This document shows, piece after piece, positions 11,489 through 21,306 of a stretch of 64,000 nt of DNA. The stretch is taken from NCBI GenBank assembly GCA_002778195.1, contig PCDI01000001.1:5405338-5469337 (forward strand), in the 5' to 3' direction. The stretch's first letter is position 1. Every line of letters begins with the position of its first letter. Under the pieces are notes generated by a model. The model made no database searches. It worked only from the letters and a program-made list of their open reading frames with translations, and was not told the origin of the DNA. Position numbers and translations under genes: made by a program. This DNA comes from Raffaelea ambrosiae. Taxonomy: Eukaryota > Ascomycota > Sordariomycetes > Ophiostomatales > Ophiostomataceae.

Positions 11489-11923
11489 ATGCCTGCAACG
11501 ATTCGCCGCGCCGACGGGCGGGAAATGAACATCGACGCCGCTCTCGACAGTGAGGCTGATGTCCTCTCGGAGCACAAGCAATACATGGACGAGGTTATAT
11601 TCAAGTACGATCTGTGGCAGCGGCGCGCGGATTTGGAGCGGCTTGTTGCCTTGCACGTCGGAGTTGCTACGACGTGTGTGAAGACCGGACATCCCAAGAT
11701 ATGGCGGGCAGGCTCCTTTAACGTGGCCATCCCGATGCTTCTGTTCAACTACGCGGATGCAGCGGAAGACCAGCACGACAAGCCAGCCGAATCGCCCGAG
11801 AATGAGCAGGTCAGGCGCGTTGTACTACGCTGTCCACTGCCGATGAGCTGCGCCGAGACACACTACCCCGGTTCGATTCTCGAAAAGATGCGATGTGAGG
11901 TGGCATCGTATGTGTGGATATAG
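11489..11923 (+). pseudogene. N-terminal remnant of a fungal APH-type phosphotransferase
   Basis: 144 codons from ATG 11489. The order of motifs is that of the N-lobe of fungal aminoglycoside-phosphotransferase-like proteins (APH superfamily): WxRRxDLERLVALHVG, a GSFNVAIPM strand, RRVVLRCPLP and EKMRCEVASYVW. In that family the sequence normally goes on with a Gln and then the catalytic C-lobe. Here a TAG follows at 11921-11923 and I find no C-lobe (no HxDxxxxN-like motif) downstream. The catalytic half is therefore missing and the product would be inactive. Family assignment is from memory of the motifs and moderately sure. Confidence 0.55.
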
Positions 11924-12872
11924 TCGGAACGCTCCCATGAGGAAAATCAGGAACGTGCTTTCATAGCAGCATCGAGACGGGCCGACCGCAGCACCGAGGC
12001 TCGCAGTAGACGAATAAAATCGCTAAGAAAAGTGGGGTACTAAAATTCTTGAGGCGAATCAGAAAAGGAAGTATAGTGGGTCGCGAGGTTTTCTTTCTCG
12101 TGAACTTTTAATAAATGATACCGCTTGATATCTACGACTTAAAAATAGTAAATAAATATGGCTAGAAGGAATGAATTTGTCTGCATTTAATGATATAATA
12201 AAAGTGGTAGGTGAGGTTGTGGACCCAGACCTATTTTTACGTAGTGAAATCATAAGCGCGGCCAAGTGAATTCAATTCACCAGCAAGTGTCAGCACGGGC
12301 AATTGCATTCAAGTGGTAATTTAAATAACGGAAAGACGAGAACCCCACTTAAAAAATAATTGGCGCTCCGCACGAGCTGATATTTTACAAAAACATCTCC
12401 TATCTCGCCTCAATCCCTTTTCACATCAACAACATCCTCTCGCAACGCGCTGCCGGCTTTGTTCCTCTCTCCCTCTCGAAGCAGCAGCCCTCTGTGACGT
12501 ACGGCCAGCCCTTCTCTCTCCGTCAGCAAGCAAGCGCCCTCTGTCAACGTACGGCCAACGCTTTTTCCTCCCTCCATCTTCAAGCAGCAGCAAGACCAGC
12601 GCCAACGGCGACAGCGACAACAAAAGCGTCGCAATACCAGTGGGCGTTTGTACCTAGTATGGCAATGGATTCGTCGTTGCCAGCCTGCGGACCCCGCGTT
12701 GTGGCTAATGAATATGTGGCTAGTATGGCAATGGATTCGCCCTAGTGCCCTGACCTACTCTGAGCACCTCCCACTACGCGCACCAAGGACCAAACTGTGT
12801 CCTCTTATTTCGCTACTTCGAGTCAAACAGTCTCTGACTTTCAAACTGCGTTATTGTACGGACAACAAAGTT
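11924..12872. other. Stretch with decayed repeat similar to 16.1-16.3 kb
   Basis: No intact gene. Positions about 12165-12245 resemble 16185-16265 (both contain a TTTAATGRTATAATAAA core), and 12629-12658 matches 16093-16122 with few changes. A short duplication of AGTATGGCAATGGATTCG occurs at about 12657-12674 and 12723-12740. These look like parts of an old duplicated segment. Confidence 0.5.
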
Positions 12873-13390
12873 ATGGATTACAAAGATCAAATGATCGAGG
12901 AGATGCAAGAAGAGCGTGAGGATTTGGAACGAGCTTTGGACGACATTGAGGCTTATGGAGAGCGCTTCGAGTGGTAGGTTAAGAGAACACTACAATGTCC
13001 CTTTGCAGCTACTGACTAGATTATTTTCGCAGCCCTAGTGAGTCCTGCGACAACGAAGTCTGTAGCAAGTCATGCTTCGTTCGCTCTTGCTTTGACTGGT
13101 GTCTTACGCATCGCCACCCCTCTGTTGAGGATAGAGACGGCACGGTTTCTGTTCAGGTTCAACATATTACGCAGGATGTTGAAGGGCAACTGGTGTATGA
13201 GACAGTTATTAAACAACGACGAGTATGTGCGGACGGGGAAGCAAACGTTTTCCCGGGGGATTGTAGAATCGTCACTTCCCCTTTCGTTGGAAACGACGTT
13301 GACGGAGTTATGACCACGGCAGAGGATGAGTTGTGGCAGTTCGAGCACGAACGACAAATGAAGGAAATTATGGCACGAGAATCACCTTGA
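12873..13390 (+). CDS. Small acidic coiled-coil and cysteine-cluster protein
   Basis: I read join(12873..12973,13033..13390), 152 residues, with a 59-base intron (acceptor TTTTCGCAG). Residues 1-33 are a charged helix (MDYKDQMIEEMQEEREDLER). The splice then joins to a dense cluster of seven cysteines in about 24 residues (CPSESCDNEVC, then CFVRSCFDWC). The rest is acidic and soluble. There is no signal peptide, so the cysteines are more likely metal ligands than secreted disulfides. No known family recognised; a small nuclear or cytosolic zinc-binding protein is a guess. Confidence 0.55.
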
Positions 13391-13523
13391 TAGGAGAGCC
13401 AGTTAAATCCATAATTTAGAAAACAACTGAACCTAATACTGATAAACTGACAAAGCAACAGAGCCTAATATGCTTAAGGATAAGAAGGTGAAAGGTAAAC
13501 ATTCTAGTCAGACACCGAGTAAG

Positions 13524-13889
13524 TTAATGTATACTCTTATCTCCCATTCCTCTTTTCTCAACCTCATCGAGAAATTTCTCTAGAACAAACGTATTACGTT
13601 CATTCGGTCCCCCGAATATCTCCAATGACTGAGCCTTTGTCATCGGGTGTCCGCTCTGCATCTGCCTTGCCCATACACCCAGCATTCTATCCAGCTCTCT
13701 CCAAGCTTGCTCCGCCGAGTTACATATTCCAGTCATTGTCAATGGTGGTCCGAAGCTTGTACCAAGGTCCCTCTTAACAACGCATGCATATTCGACCCAA
13801 TCGTCGGTCTCAACGTCGAGATCGTAGTCCCCAACGCCCCAAATGATTTTGCAGTTGGCTTGAATTCTTTGGCCTTGGGCAGTCGTCAT
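13524..13889 (-). CDS. Small single-exon fungal hypothetical protein
   Basis: 121 residues, ATG 13889 to stop 13524, no intron. The sequence is well ordered with conserved-looking blocks (IIWGVGDYDLDVETDDWVEY; SFGPPLTMTGIC; AWRELDRMLGVWARQ). No signal peptide or membrane span. I believe similar short proteins occur as hypotheticals in other ascomycetes, but I cannot name a domain. Its 3' end lies 133 bases from that of the convergent gene 12873-13390. Confidence 0.65.
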   Translation of the reverse strand: MTTAQGQRIQANCKIIWGVGDYDLDVETDDWVEYACVVKRDLGTSFGPPLTMTGICNSAEQAWRELDRMLGVWARQMQSGHPMTKAQSLEIFGGPNERNTFVLEKFLDEVEKRGMGDKSIH

Positions 13890-14104
13890 GTTTTTAGAAT
13901 ATAAAATCGTCTGGGACTCGTAGGTTGGATTGATCTGGTGATGTTTATGAGGTTTGTGACAAAATAAGGAGCGGGGTAAGTGGTAAGGTTCCTGTACGGT
14001 TTCCTGTCTGGCGATGTCAGCTTAGTGGGGCTAGCTAGGGCGAGAATGCCGATGCCGCGGGAGGGGCCGACCAGCTGACTGCGCCCCCCCCCCCCCCCCC
14101 CCCC

Positions 14105-14109
14105 NNNNN
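14105..14109. other. Assembly gap (5 N) inside a C/G run
   Basis: A run of about 21 C, then five N, then GGGGCCCCC. Sequence on both sides may not be truly adjacent, and real length is unknown. Confidence 0.95.
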
Positions 14110-14357
14110 GGGGCCCCCAAGAGCAGCAGTCGACGCGACGCCTGTCGCAACACCTGCTGCCATCTTGGCCCTAGCCACTGAAACGTACGTAAAGCTCAAA
14201 TGTGCCCGAAGTACCGGCTTGCCAGCGAGCTTGAAGGGTCACCGGCGCCGTAAGACGCCCACGGGCCCTTACCGTCCGCACCGCTTTTACGCGTAAAAAG
14301 GAAAAGGGGGAAAGGGTAACACGACCTTACTTATATGATAACGAAGGCGAGCTTGCT

Positions 14358-14457
14358 AAACTAAGAACATATACCCATTTAGATGTGTGACAGATTTTTC
14401 CCTAGGAGGGTCTAGCTAGTCGCTAATAGCCAGGAGTGGCTGAGGAAGGCGGATAAG
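14358..14457 (+). mobile_element. LINE 3'-end relic, copy A
   Basis: Positions 14386-14457 match the dispersed 3' end seen at about 30983, 36637 and (inverted) 33370: TGTGACAG, then TCTAGCTAGTCGC, AGGAGTGGCTGAG and GGCGGATAA. Similarity to the copy near 30950 extends about 30 bases further left. Unlike the other copies it has no (TAA)n tail directly after it; instead a C/T-rich segment follows, and a TAA run appears only at about 14698-14717. Confidence 0.7.
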
Positions 14458-14777
14458 TCACAGACCCGCGGTCTGGCCTGCTGGCCGCCAGGAAATATTC
14501 TGCCGTGACACACCGCCTGGCCCCTGAATTCTGTATTTCGTCTGATCTCTGCCTGCATCCTGTATTGTAGCTCCTTGAGCTACGTCCTCGTCTTCACCTG
14601 ACCCCTACCTGCACCTCCTGCGAGACCAGCCATAGATAATATACTGCTGTTCACCTGCTCGTCCTCACCTACCTGACCTCCTGCCTAGCAGCCGTGACAA
14701 TAATAATAATAATAATGAATATATCCCCGTCGACCCCTCTCCGTCGTCAACGGAATCAGCGACTTTCATGCTGTGTG

Positions 14778-15209
14778 TCAACGGCCAGTCCCACAGGCCC
14801 ACACAATTGTCGCAACAACTGTAGCAAGGATTAAAGCCATTCCAAAGATCATTGGACTTATTCTTCCCATCATAGCCATGCTCGTCAGCGTCGCAAATAT
14901 TCCACCCGCAGGGGTAAACGCGCCGTACATGTACGACTGAAAGACAGCCGCCATTGTGCCTGATAATTAGAATAGCAATCAGCAACTGGAACACTATGAA
15001 CATGGCCCGTAAACGAAAAGCTCTTCACGTACCAGCACTAACACCGATTGGCCCGAAGCCCAGGCACGAGATGACGATATACACCACCGTAAACGTGGCC
15101 GCCCAAGTTATTATGACTGTTAATGCGTCTTTCAGCCATCGATTAGTCTTTGCAATAACAGAAACTGGCGTGCCAGACCACGGGGAGAAACCTACGTGGT
15201 TGAGAGAGC
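14778..15209 (-). CDS. IFI6/IFI27-like small membrane protein (5' end unresolved)
   Basis: Two exons are clear: 15033 down from about 15209, and 14778-14960, joined across a 72-base intron (14961-15032; GTACGTG donor, TTCTAATTATCAG end). The joined frame has a hydrophobic segment (VIITWAATFTVVYIVISC), then GFGPIGVSAGTMAAVFQSY, a second glycine/alanine-rich helix (GGIFATLTSMAMMG) and a third (MIFGMALILATVVATIVWAC). The GPxGVxAGxxAA pattern with GGxFATL is that of the interferon-inducible 6-16/IFI27 family, which in fungi are small membrane proteins of unclear role. A start codon and first exon could not be placed, so it may be incomplete. Confidence 0.5.
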
Positions 15210-15409
15210 TACTTTAATGTCCAGAAATGTTTCAGCCATACGATGAATCCGCCATCGTCCAGATAAGAGCCGAGGAAGGACAACATGGGAGAGCGATCTG
15301 AACTGGTTCAATGCTTTACCAACCCAACTGGCAAAGACTAAGGTCGAAATTGATGTCGCAGTAAATAGCTTAGGAAAAAATATTGCTGAATAACATGCGC
15401 TCGAACCCA

Positions 15410-15981
15410 CCAGCCGAATTATCCGGCCACCCCGCTCGACAATCCAATATCGCCCTTATGCAGGGCTTTTCGTCCAGGCCTGGAGATACACTGGGTCGTA
15501 CATGGCCCCTGTGCCCACGCCTAAATCCATCCGCATTCGCTCGTGGACGTCAGATATGTGGCCAGAAATGGTTTGCTTACTAATTAGGCGAAAGTGGCAG
15601 AACTTACAAGAGAACAAGGAGGTCGGCGTCGGATAGAGATCCATCTAGGCGCAAGAGCACGCCCGCTGGATCACGCAGAGCACAAGCTTGTAAGTGCTGG
15701 ATAATACTGTGCCGTACATCGGCCAGAAGCCGGTGCTTCGCTCGAAGGTGCTTGTCAATGCGAGGGAGATTATTGGTCAAGGCGATGCGGCAGCCCTCAA
15801 GCAGATCAGAACATTCGCATGGGGTCGATGCGCAACTGGAAGCGGGCCAAGAACCCCTCGTTGTCGTACATCCTTGCGGAAGCTCGTAGACGACGGAAAC
15901 GAGACGGCGTTTGTAACAGTCACAGACAAAGATGGCACGAGAAAGACGACACGCGTCGGGCATGAACGCGTTCAAAAACAA
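15410..15981 (-). pseudogene. OrsD-like C2H2 protein fragment with frameshift and stop
   Basis: On the minus strand the frame from about 15963 shows a C...GCRIALTNNLPRIDKHLRAKH block. A one-base shift near 15605-15625 moves to a frame with a textbook finger, CKFCHFRLISKQTISGHISDVH (C-x2-C-x12-H-x4-H), followed by VYLQAW and, after a TAA at 15456-15458, GRYWIVERGG. This order (finger, finger, LQxW, YWxV) is what I remember of fungal OrsD-domain proteins. One frameshift and one nonsense codon make it a pseudogene. It lies next to an IFI27-like gene and a chromodomain relic. Confidence 0.6.
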
Positions 15982-16143
15982 AATGCAGGAACATCCCAGG
16001 CGACGCGAGCTCAGGGGCCCGGGGCTGGGGTTGCACTAGCAGGGGTGGCACAGGCCAAGAAAAGTTGTATTCGGATCCGACTACAAAATGGATCGCAATA
16101 CACGTGGGTGTTTGTACCTAGTGTTCAACTTTTCTTTTCTTTT

Positions 16144-16773
16144 TTACGCAACAACGCTGTACAGGACGATAAAACGTATTATACTGGCGGAATCCTGGAT
16201 GTTTTCTGTATTTAATGGTATAATAAATGTTGTTGTCTTGGTGCTGACATTTATCCTGTTTTTAGTAGGAGAAGCTTTTGCCCGGGCTCTCTTCTTCCTC
16301 TTGTTCGACTCCTGTAAAACATTCATTGCAATTTTCAAGTTTTCCGCCGGCTCGAGAGTTGGCTTCCAGTCGACTATATAAAATACTTTTCCATCGATGC
16401 ATTCTTGTCCAGTGATGCGATTAGCATGCCACTTGATACATGATGACTGCTAAATCTTCTTTTGCAAGACCACCCCTATCATTCCTTGTTTCTGATCCAG
16501 GGTCGACACACCGTCAGAGTCCGGTGATTGGTGGCGGTCCTTGTGAAAAGCTTTGGTTTTTTCTTTCCACTCTTTTAAAAGCTCGTCTGCATTTTGTATG
16601 ATCATTGTCGGCGCGAGGCTCGGCCTCCATTTGACCATGTAAAATGGCTTGCCCTGGATGGTTCGTTGTCCGATGATACGCTCGGCCTCCCATTCTGTAG
16701 TCACTTCAGAAGAATAACAAACTTTACCTCCTGCCGGTTCCCAGACTGCTGACCTCTCACCACCCCAGGACAA
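16144..16773 (-). pseudogene. Tandem chromodomain protein with in-frame TAG
   Basis: One minus-strand frame holds two chromodomain-like units: EWEAERIIGQRTIQGKPFYMVKW at about 16689-16621 and IKWHANRITGQECIDGKVFYIVDW at about 16431-16363, followed by a Lys/Arg-rich tail. Between them TAG at 16450-16452 breaks the frame. In both units the first cage aromatic is Trp, the central Trp is kept and the third aromatic is Ser or Thr; the TWEP element is changed (TLEP in the second). No ATG opens the frame; a first exon could lie at about 16800. It could be a decayed chromoviral integrase tail, but no other retroelement sequence is adjacent, so a host gene is as likely. Confidence 0.5.
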
Positions 16774-16877
16774 GGTCGATAAAGTACGAAGGCATTAGCC
16801 ACAATACACACAGGACAGCAAAATATTGATGCATACAAGTACTATCCTCTTTCAATTCCTTTGACAAAAGTGACAGT

Positions 16878-18282
16878 CTATAGCCGATTGAACCGGCAGC
16901 GTCTGCAGGCCATAATACGGCACCGCCGGCACTCATAGATAAAGTACGGCAGGGTGTCGTGGCACTCCTCACAACGGTGCCGTCCCTGACGCGATCCCCA
17001 GTTGGCATGCGCGCACTCGTGATTTTCGATCAGGTTGTCTCTTTCACGGCGGATCAGATCGGCCCGGTCAACCATGTGCACATTTCTGTTCCGGTCGACG
17101 ACGGCTTCGGCACGCGCAAACAGGCGCTCTTCGTTCCATTGCAGGCAAGTGCAATTCCGCCACTGCGTACCGCAAATGTAGCAGAACTGTGCGCCACAGA
17201 GGCAGGCTATTCGTTGAGCGGTGGGATATACTAGGAAGTCGGAGGAGGGTGGACGTACTTATATGGTTGCAGCCCGTATCGAGCTCAACGAGGCGCTTGC
17301 AGCCGTAGCATTGCTGCCATCCGTTTTCCCGGGCGATACGCAACACTTCCTGTGACGCCGCATCGTCCGGGCATGCACCGCCATGGGCGGCGCCCTTGCA
17401 GATTACGCAGGTCAAGGCATGACAGGCAGGACAATTGCCAATGTCGGCACGGATGTCGGCCCTGGTGGACAGAAACTTCGAGCATGTCGCGATGTGGCAA
17501 TAGGTGCGATCGACCGTTTCAAATTCGTCCTTTTTTCTGTAGAACTGAAAATAAAGTTCGGCGGGGAGGAATTCAAAGGGTGCGCTGGTTTGATCCAAGA
17601 GCGGCAGCGGCCGATTGCAACAGCGAGGAGGGAAAAGAGACTCGTCAGCAATGCTGGCGGTGACAAGGCTTTCGATACATCCGTGGCAGTAGTCGTGACC
17701 ACAGGCCACACGGAAGGTGTTCTCCAAGGTAAAAGTATCGCTGCACGCGATGCATGCGACCTGCGGCTTGGACCGAGCCGAGCGGGAATCCCGGGAATAC
17801 CGTGCGGCAGCCGCCGACGACGACTCGACAGTAACCGGCGGGATCGTCTCGCTCCGGCTGTCATTTTGAGTGGACAACGAAAGATTCAATTCCCGGAGCT
17901 TGGCCTCCAACTCGTCGTCAAGGTCAGGAAATGCCGGGGTCGACGTGCGCGGCGCGCCTGCTGCGTCTCCGGGCTCGCTCATCTCCAAAGCAATGTTGCG
18001 GTCCTCAGCCGCCTGGATGTCCTCCTGCACGGCAGCACCAATCAGGTCGGCATCCTGTGCTACGGCACGCGCAATGCTCTCGCAGAGGGCGCGGTCCATG
18101 GCCTGTTGAAAAAAGGCCTGCAACTCTGCCTGCCACGCCTCCATCGCGAGGTCTTCGTCGGTGATGTCATCCTGGCGGTTCTTACCCTTGCGGTGCGTCT
18201 GGAAGTCGTTTACGTCGTCAAGGTAGAGCTGGATGGCGACGGCGAGCGTCTGGGCATCGATGGGATCAAGGGTGTCGGCCAT
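16878..18282 (-). CDS. RBR (RING-IBR-RING) E3 ubiquitin ligase
   Basis: I read complement(join(16878..17206,17259..18282)), 450 residues, with a 52-base intron (GTACGT donor, acceptor AATAG) inside the third zinc domain. RING1 spans about 177-222 (CIAC...CGHDYCHGC...CC), the IBR about 262-304 (CHIATC...CPAC...CVIC) and the Rcat about 325-358 (CYGCKRLVELDTGCNHITC, then CGAQFCYICG). In the family RING1 recruits the E2 and the Rcat cysteine receives ubiquitin as a thioester; here that residue is Cys343 in HITC. The first 170 residues are acidic/helical with no UBA-like or Ariadne motif visible. A further C/H-rich tail (CAHANW...CEEC...CRRCRIMACRRC) follows. Substrate unknown. All metal ligands look present, so it should be functional. 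Confidence 0.85.
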
Positions 18283-19503
18283 TGTATGGGATTGGAAAAT
18301 GATCGTTTGTATATGATTGAACGCGGTAGGTGTGGTCTGGCGATTTGTTGTAAAAAGGATGCGTTTACAGTCACGACTACTCGAATCCAGCTGAAAGCCC
18401 CTCGACCCCGCCCCCGCTCACCTATGTCTTACCTAACCTCCCTTACTATCTATCGACAAGGTTGTTTACCTCTCCCATGGTGGTGTAATTTTGCGGCGCT
18501 GATGTACTGGAAGTACGTACCATTGCTGATTCATCACAAACAGTTACTGTAGTGGTGCGCATCAAGATTCGAAACGGTGTGGAGGGAAATGTACTTGTAA
18601 TTCTAGTACTTTTGCCCCTCTACCATATGCCCACGGTTATTTTGACGGTGTAGCACTTGCCGGTGCTTTTAATATCCGCCGCAGCCGATGGTAGCTCTAA
18701 AAGAAGTACTTTGATATGAGGTATGCTTGCTAAACAAAACACTGTACTGTTCAGAGACTCGTTCCCTGTATTTCGGGTTTTGTTGTCTCGTTTGAAGTTG
18801 TCCTGTCGAACGAGGGCACCCAAAAAAGGAAGAGAAAAAAAGCATTCGACCATTCTCGGTTGTGGCTAGTTGTAGGTGTGGCGCAGATCATTTTATTCCG
18901 TTTGGAATTCACCATTCTTGCATGAAACTATGCTCCAACATTGTCATTGGCAAGAACATTACTCGTAAACAAATCCAGTGCAAACCGGGAGGATAAGCCT
19001 AGTGATCGGAGGCTGATGCTTTCAGTCCAGCTGCATTGATTGGCCCAACAAAAATGGTGATCAAATATTGCACAAGTGCCCAACATGTAAACCTTCCTGT
19101 TCCTTTTTTTCGGATCTAAATATGGTATTTGGGCCGTCAACAGTCGACCTTGGTTCGACTCGTCAGTTGACGGGCATACATGAAGCTGACGACACCACCC
19201 TCATGAAAATTCGGGCCTCCATAGCCAATAGATCCAGCTGAAGGGTGTGAAGCATGCAGAAATGGAAAGTGGGCAAATGAGTCCGTGGCCAGAGGAGAAT
19301 GCACAGTTTGAGACGAGCTTTAATGTCTTCCCATCCCGCCCACTGAAAGAACGAGTGCCAGACAAGGTTCCCCATTCCAAACTTGACACTCATCGTCATC
19401 GGCTTTTGCATCTATTGCGTATCCTCCGACACTTCCCTACCTGCAAAGCTGGGTTCTTTACCCATATGCTCTTGATAGAGCCGACATCTCATTTGCCGTG
19501 AAG
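18283..19503. other. Intergenic stretch, no gene supported
   Basis: Open frames here are short and lack introns or recognisable motifs. It precedes the patatin-NB-ARC relic. Confidence 0.5.
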
Positions 19504-21306
19504 ATGGCAGACAAGCCCATGTGCTTGCTCGCTTTTGGTAAGCCTTGATATGTTGGATTCGGCCACCCTCTGCGGTGAGGTGATAAACATTAAGACTGTC
19601 TTCTCAATCGACTAACAAAGCCGTTCACAGATGGCGGGGGGATTCGGGGCCTGTCTGAGTTGGTAATACTCGAGGAGACCATGTCGCGTATGACTTGAAT
19701 CTGGACAATGACCCTTTACCTGCCAATTTTTTTGACTTGATCGGCGGCACATCCACTGGAGGGTAAATTCTTGCCCATTACGCGACAAATTCCCGGGATG
19801 TTTCCGTCATTTAAATATTGAACAGGAACAGCACTAATGTGTCTACCCATATCGACAGTCTGATCGACAGTCTGATCGCGCTTCTGTTAGGACGTCTCCG
19901 CCTCTCGGTTCCACAGGCAAGACGAGAATACGTCAAGATCGCAAAGGATGTTTTCTCTGTGAAGCAGTACTGAGCAAGTCTAAATTTGACGGCAAGAATC
20001 TTGAGTTAGCCGTGAAACAAATCATTCTGGACAAGCTGGGCCCAGACAATGAGGACGAGAGAATGCTGGATCGCGGCCAGCCTGCCTGCAAAGTGTAAGT
20101 GTTTTTTTTTTTTTTTGGTGGAACCCGCAGTTGTCTTTACCTTGCTTTGGTCATCTTCTCAACCAATTTTTCTTATAGCCTCTGTTTTCTCGTGAAAATG
20201 GCTACAGACGCGGACAGGACGGCCGAGCAAATTCAAGAACGGTTTCACGAATTACCCGATACGTACTTTCGCTTCACTGTTGATCGAGGTTTCGATGACA
20301 TCGACCTGGCAGAATGGGAAAATATCCCCAAGGTTAAGACCTACACTGTCGGCTACGTGACTCAAACAGTAGTATCCGAGCAGATCGATATAGTCGCCAA
20401 GGCTCTTTTGGCATTCAGGGTCGAGCCAGTGCTCGATGGCTCCACATCAGTGATTTCGCTGCCTAGCCACGTCTCGACCTCAGTACCGGAGACCCCCGAG
20501 TCACACACGGAGCCTGCCATGCTTCCCTGGAGAAATGCAGCAGAAGCACTTACCGATTTTCACTACAAGATCGAGGATCTTGTACCTTCGAGTATGTAGA
20601 ATATTAATTGTCACAATGAATTTATTTAATTACATTTGCTCGTGCTAAATAAAACCTAAACAAAGTTGGATCCAAAAGTTAATATTCAGGTACGCTATGT
20701 ATTGTATTGTATCTCGCTTATTGCAAAATATCTTTATTGTAGAGGCATGCTTGTTAATACGTCTTTACATATTGTAGCGGTCGTTTGCGTATGGTCAGTC
20801 CCTTTCAAGAAGAATCTGTCCTTTACAGGAGGTCGAACTCAAGCAGCTCCGCGCAGCTCTCTTCTCACGAGACCAGACAGCAAAAGTCTCTATTACCGGA
20901 CTAGGCGGTATTGAGAAAACACAACTCGCACTTCCCATGGCCTACCAGATACGAGAAGAGTTCAAAGACTGCTCCATCTTTTTGGATTTCTTGTACGAAC
21001 CGAGACAACATCGAAAAGGGCATGATTAATATCGCCCAAAAGCTAAATATTCCCGGCGCAAAGGACGAAAAGGCAGATGCGAAGGCCTTTGTGCAAAGCT
21101 ACCTCAGCAAGGAGAGTACGGGTTGCTGGCTTCTGATATTTGACAATGTGGATGATATCATATTTTCACACGTTGATAGAGCAGCGGTGGTCAACTTTCG
21201 CCAGTCGCCCGCCGTAGCATGGGCTAGCGTGCTTAAGTTTGTCGGCCCGCCTGCCTTGAAAAGGAGTTTGTTTTCAACGTCAGCTCCGAGAAATACTAGG
21301 CGATGA
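19504..21306 (+). pseudogene. Patatin-NB-ARC (fungal NLR-like) gene, degraded
   Basis: From ATG 19504 a short exon splices at GTAAGC to DGGGIRGLSELVILEE, the oxyanion-hole block of patatin-like phospholipases. After a frame change comes FFDLIGGTSTGG with the nucleophile serine (GxSxG), then LIALLLGRLRLSV, and later the patatin C-terminal block YFRFTVDRGFDDIDLAEWENI (20204-20614). The middle of the hydrolase domain seems deleted. An NB-ARC follows (about 20830-21175): P-loop ITGLGGIEKTQLA, in which the invariant glycine before Lys is Glu (20913-20915), a frameshift in TTTTT near 20980, and Walker B LLIFDNVDD. No repeat domain follows before the stop at 21306. In fungi this architecture belongs to NLR-type regulators of self/non-self cell death. 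Confidence 0.7.

Noticed and set aside
17383..18552. 389-codon plus-strand frame opposite the RBR ligase
   Set aside because: Shadow frame; zinc ligands and splice site support the minus strand.
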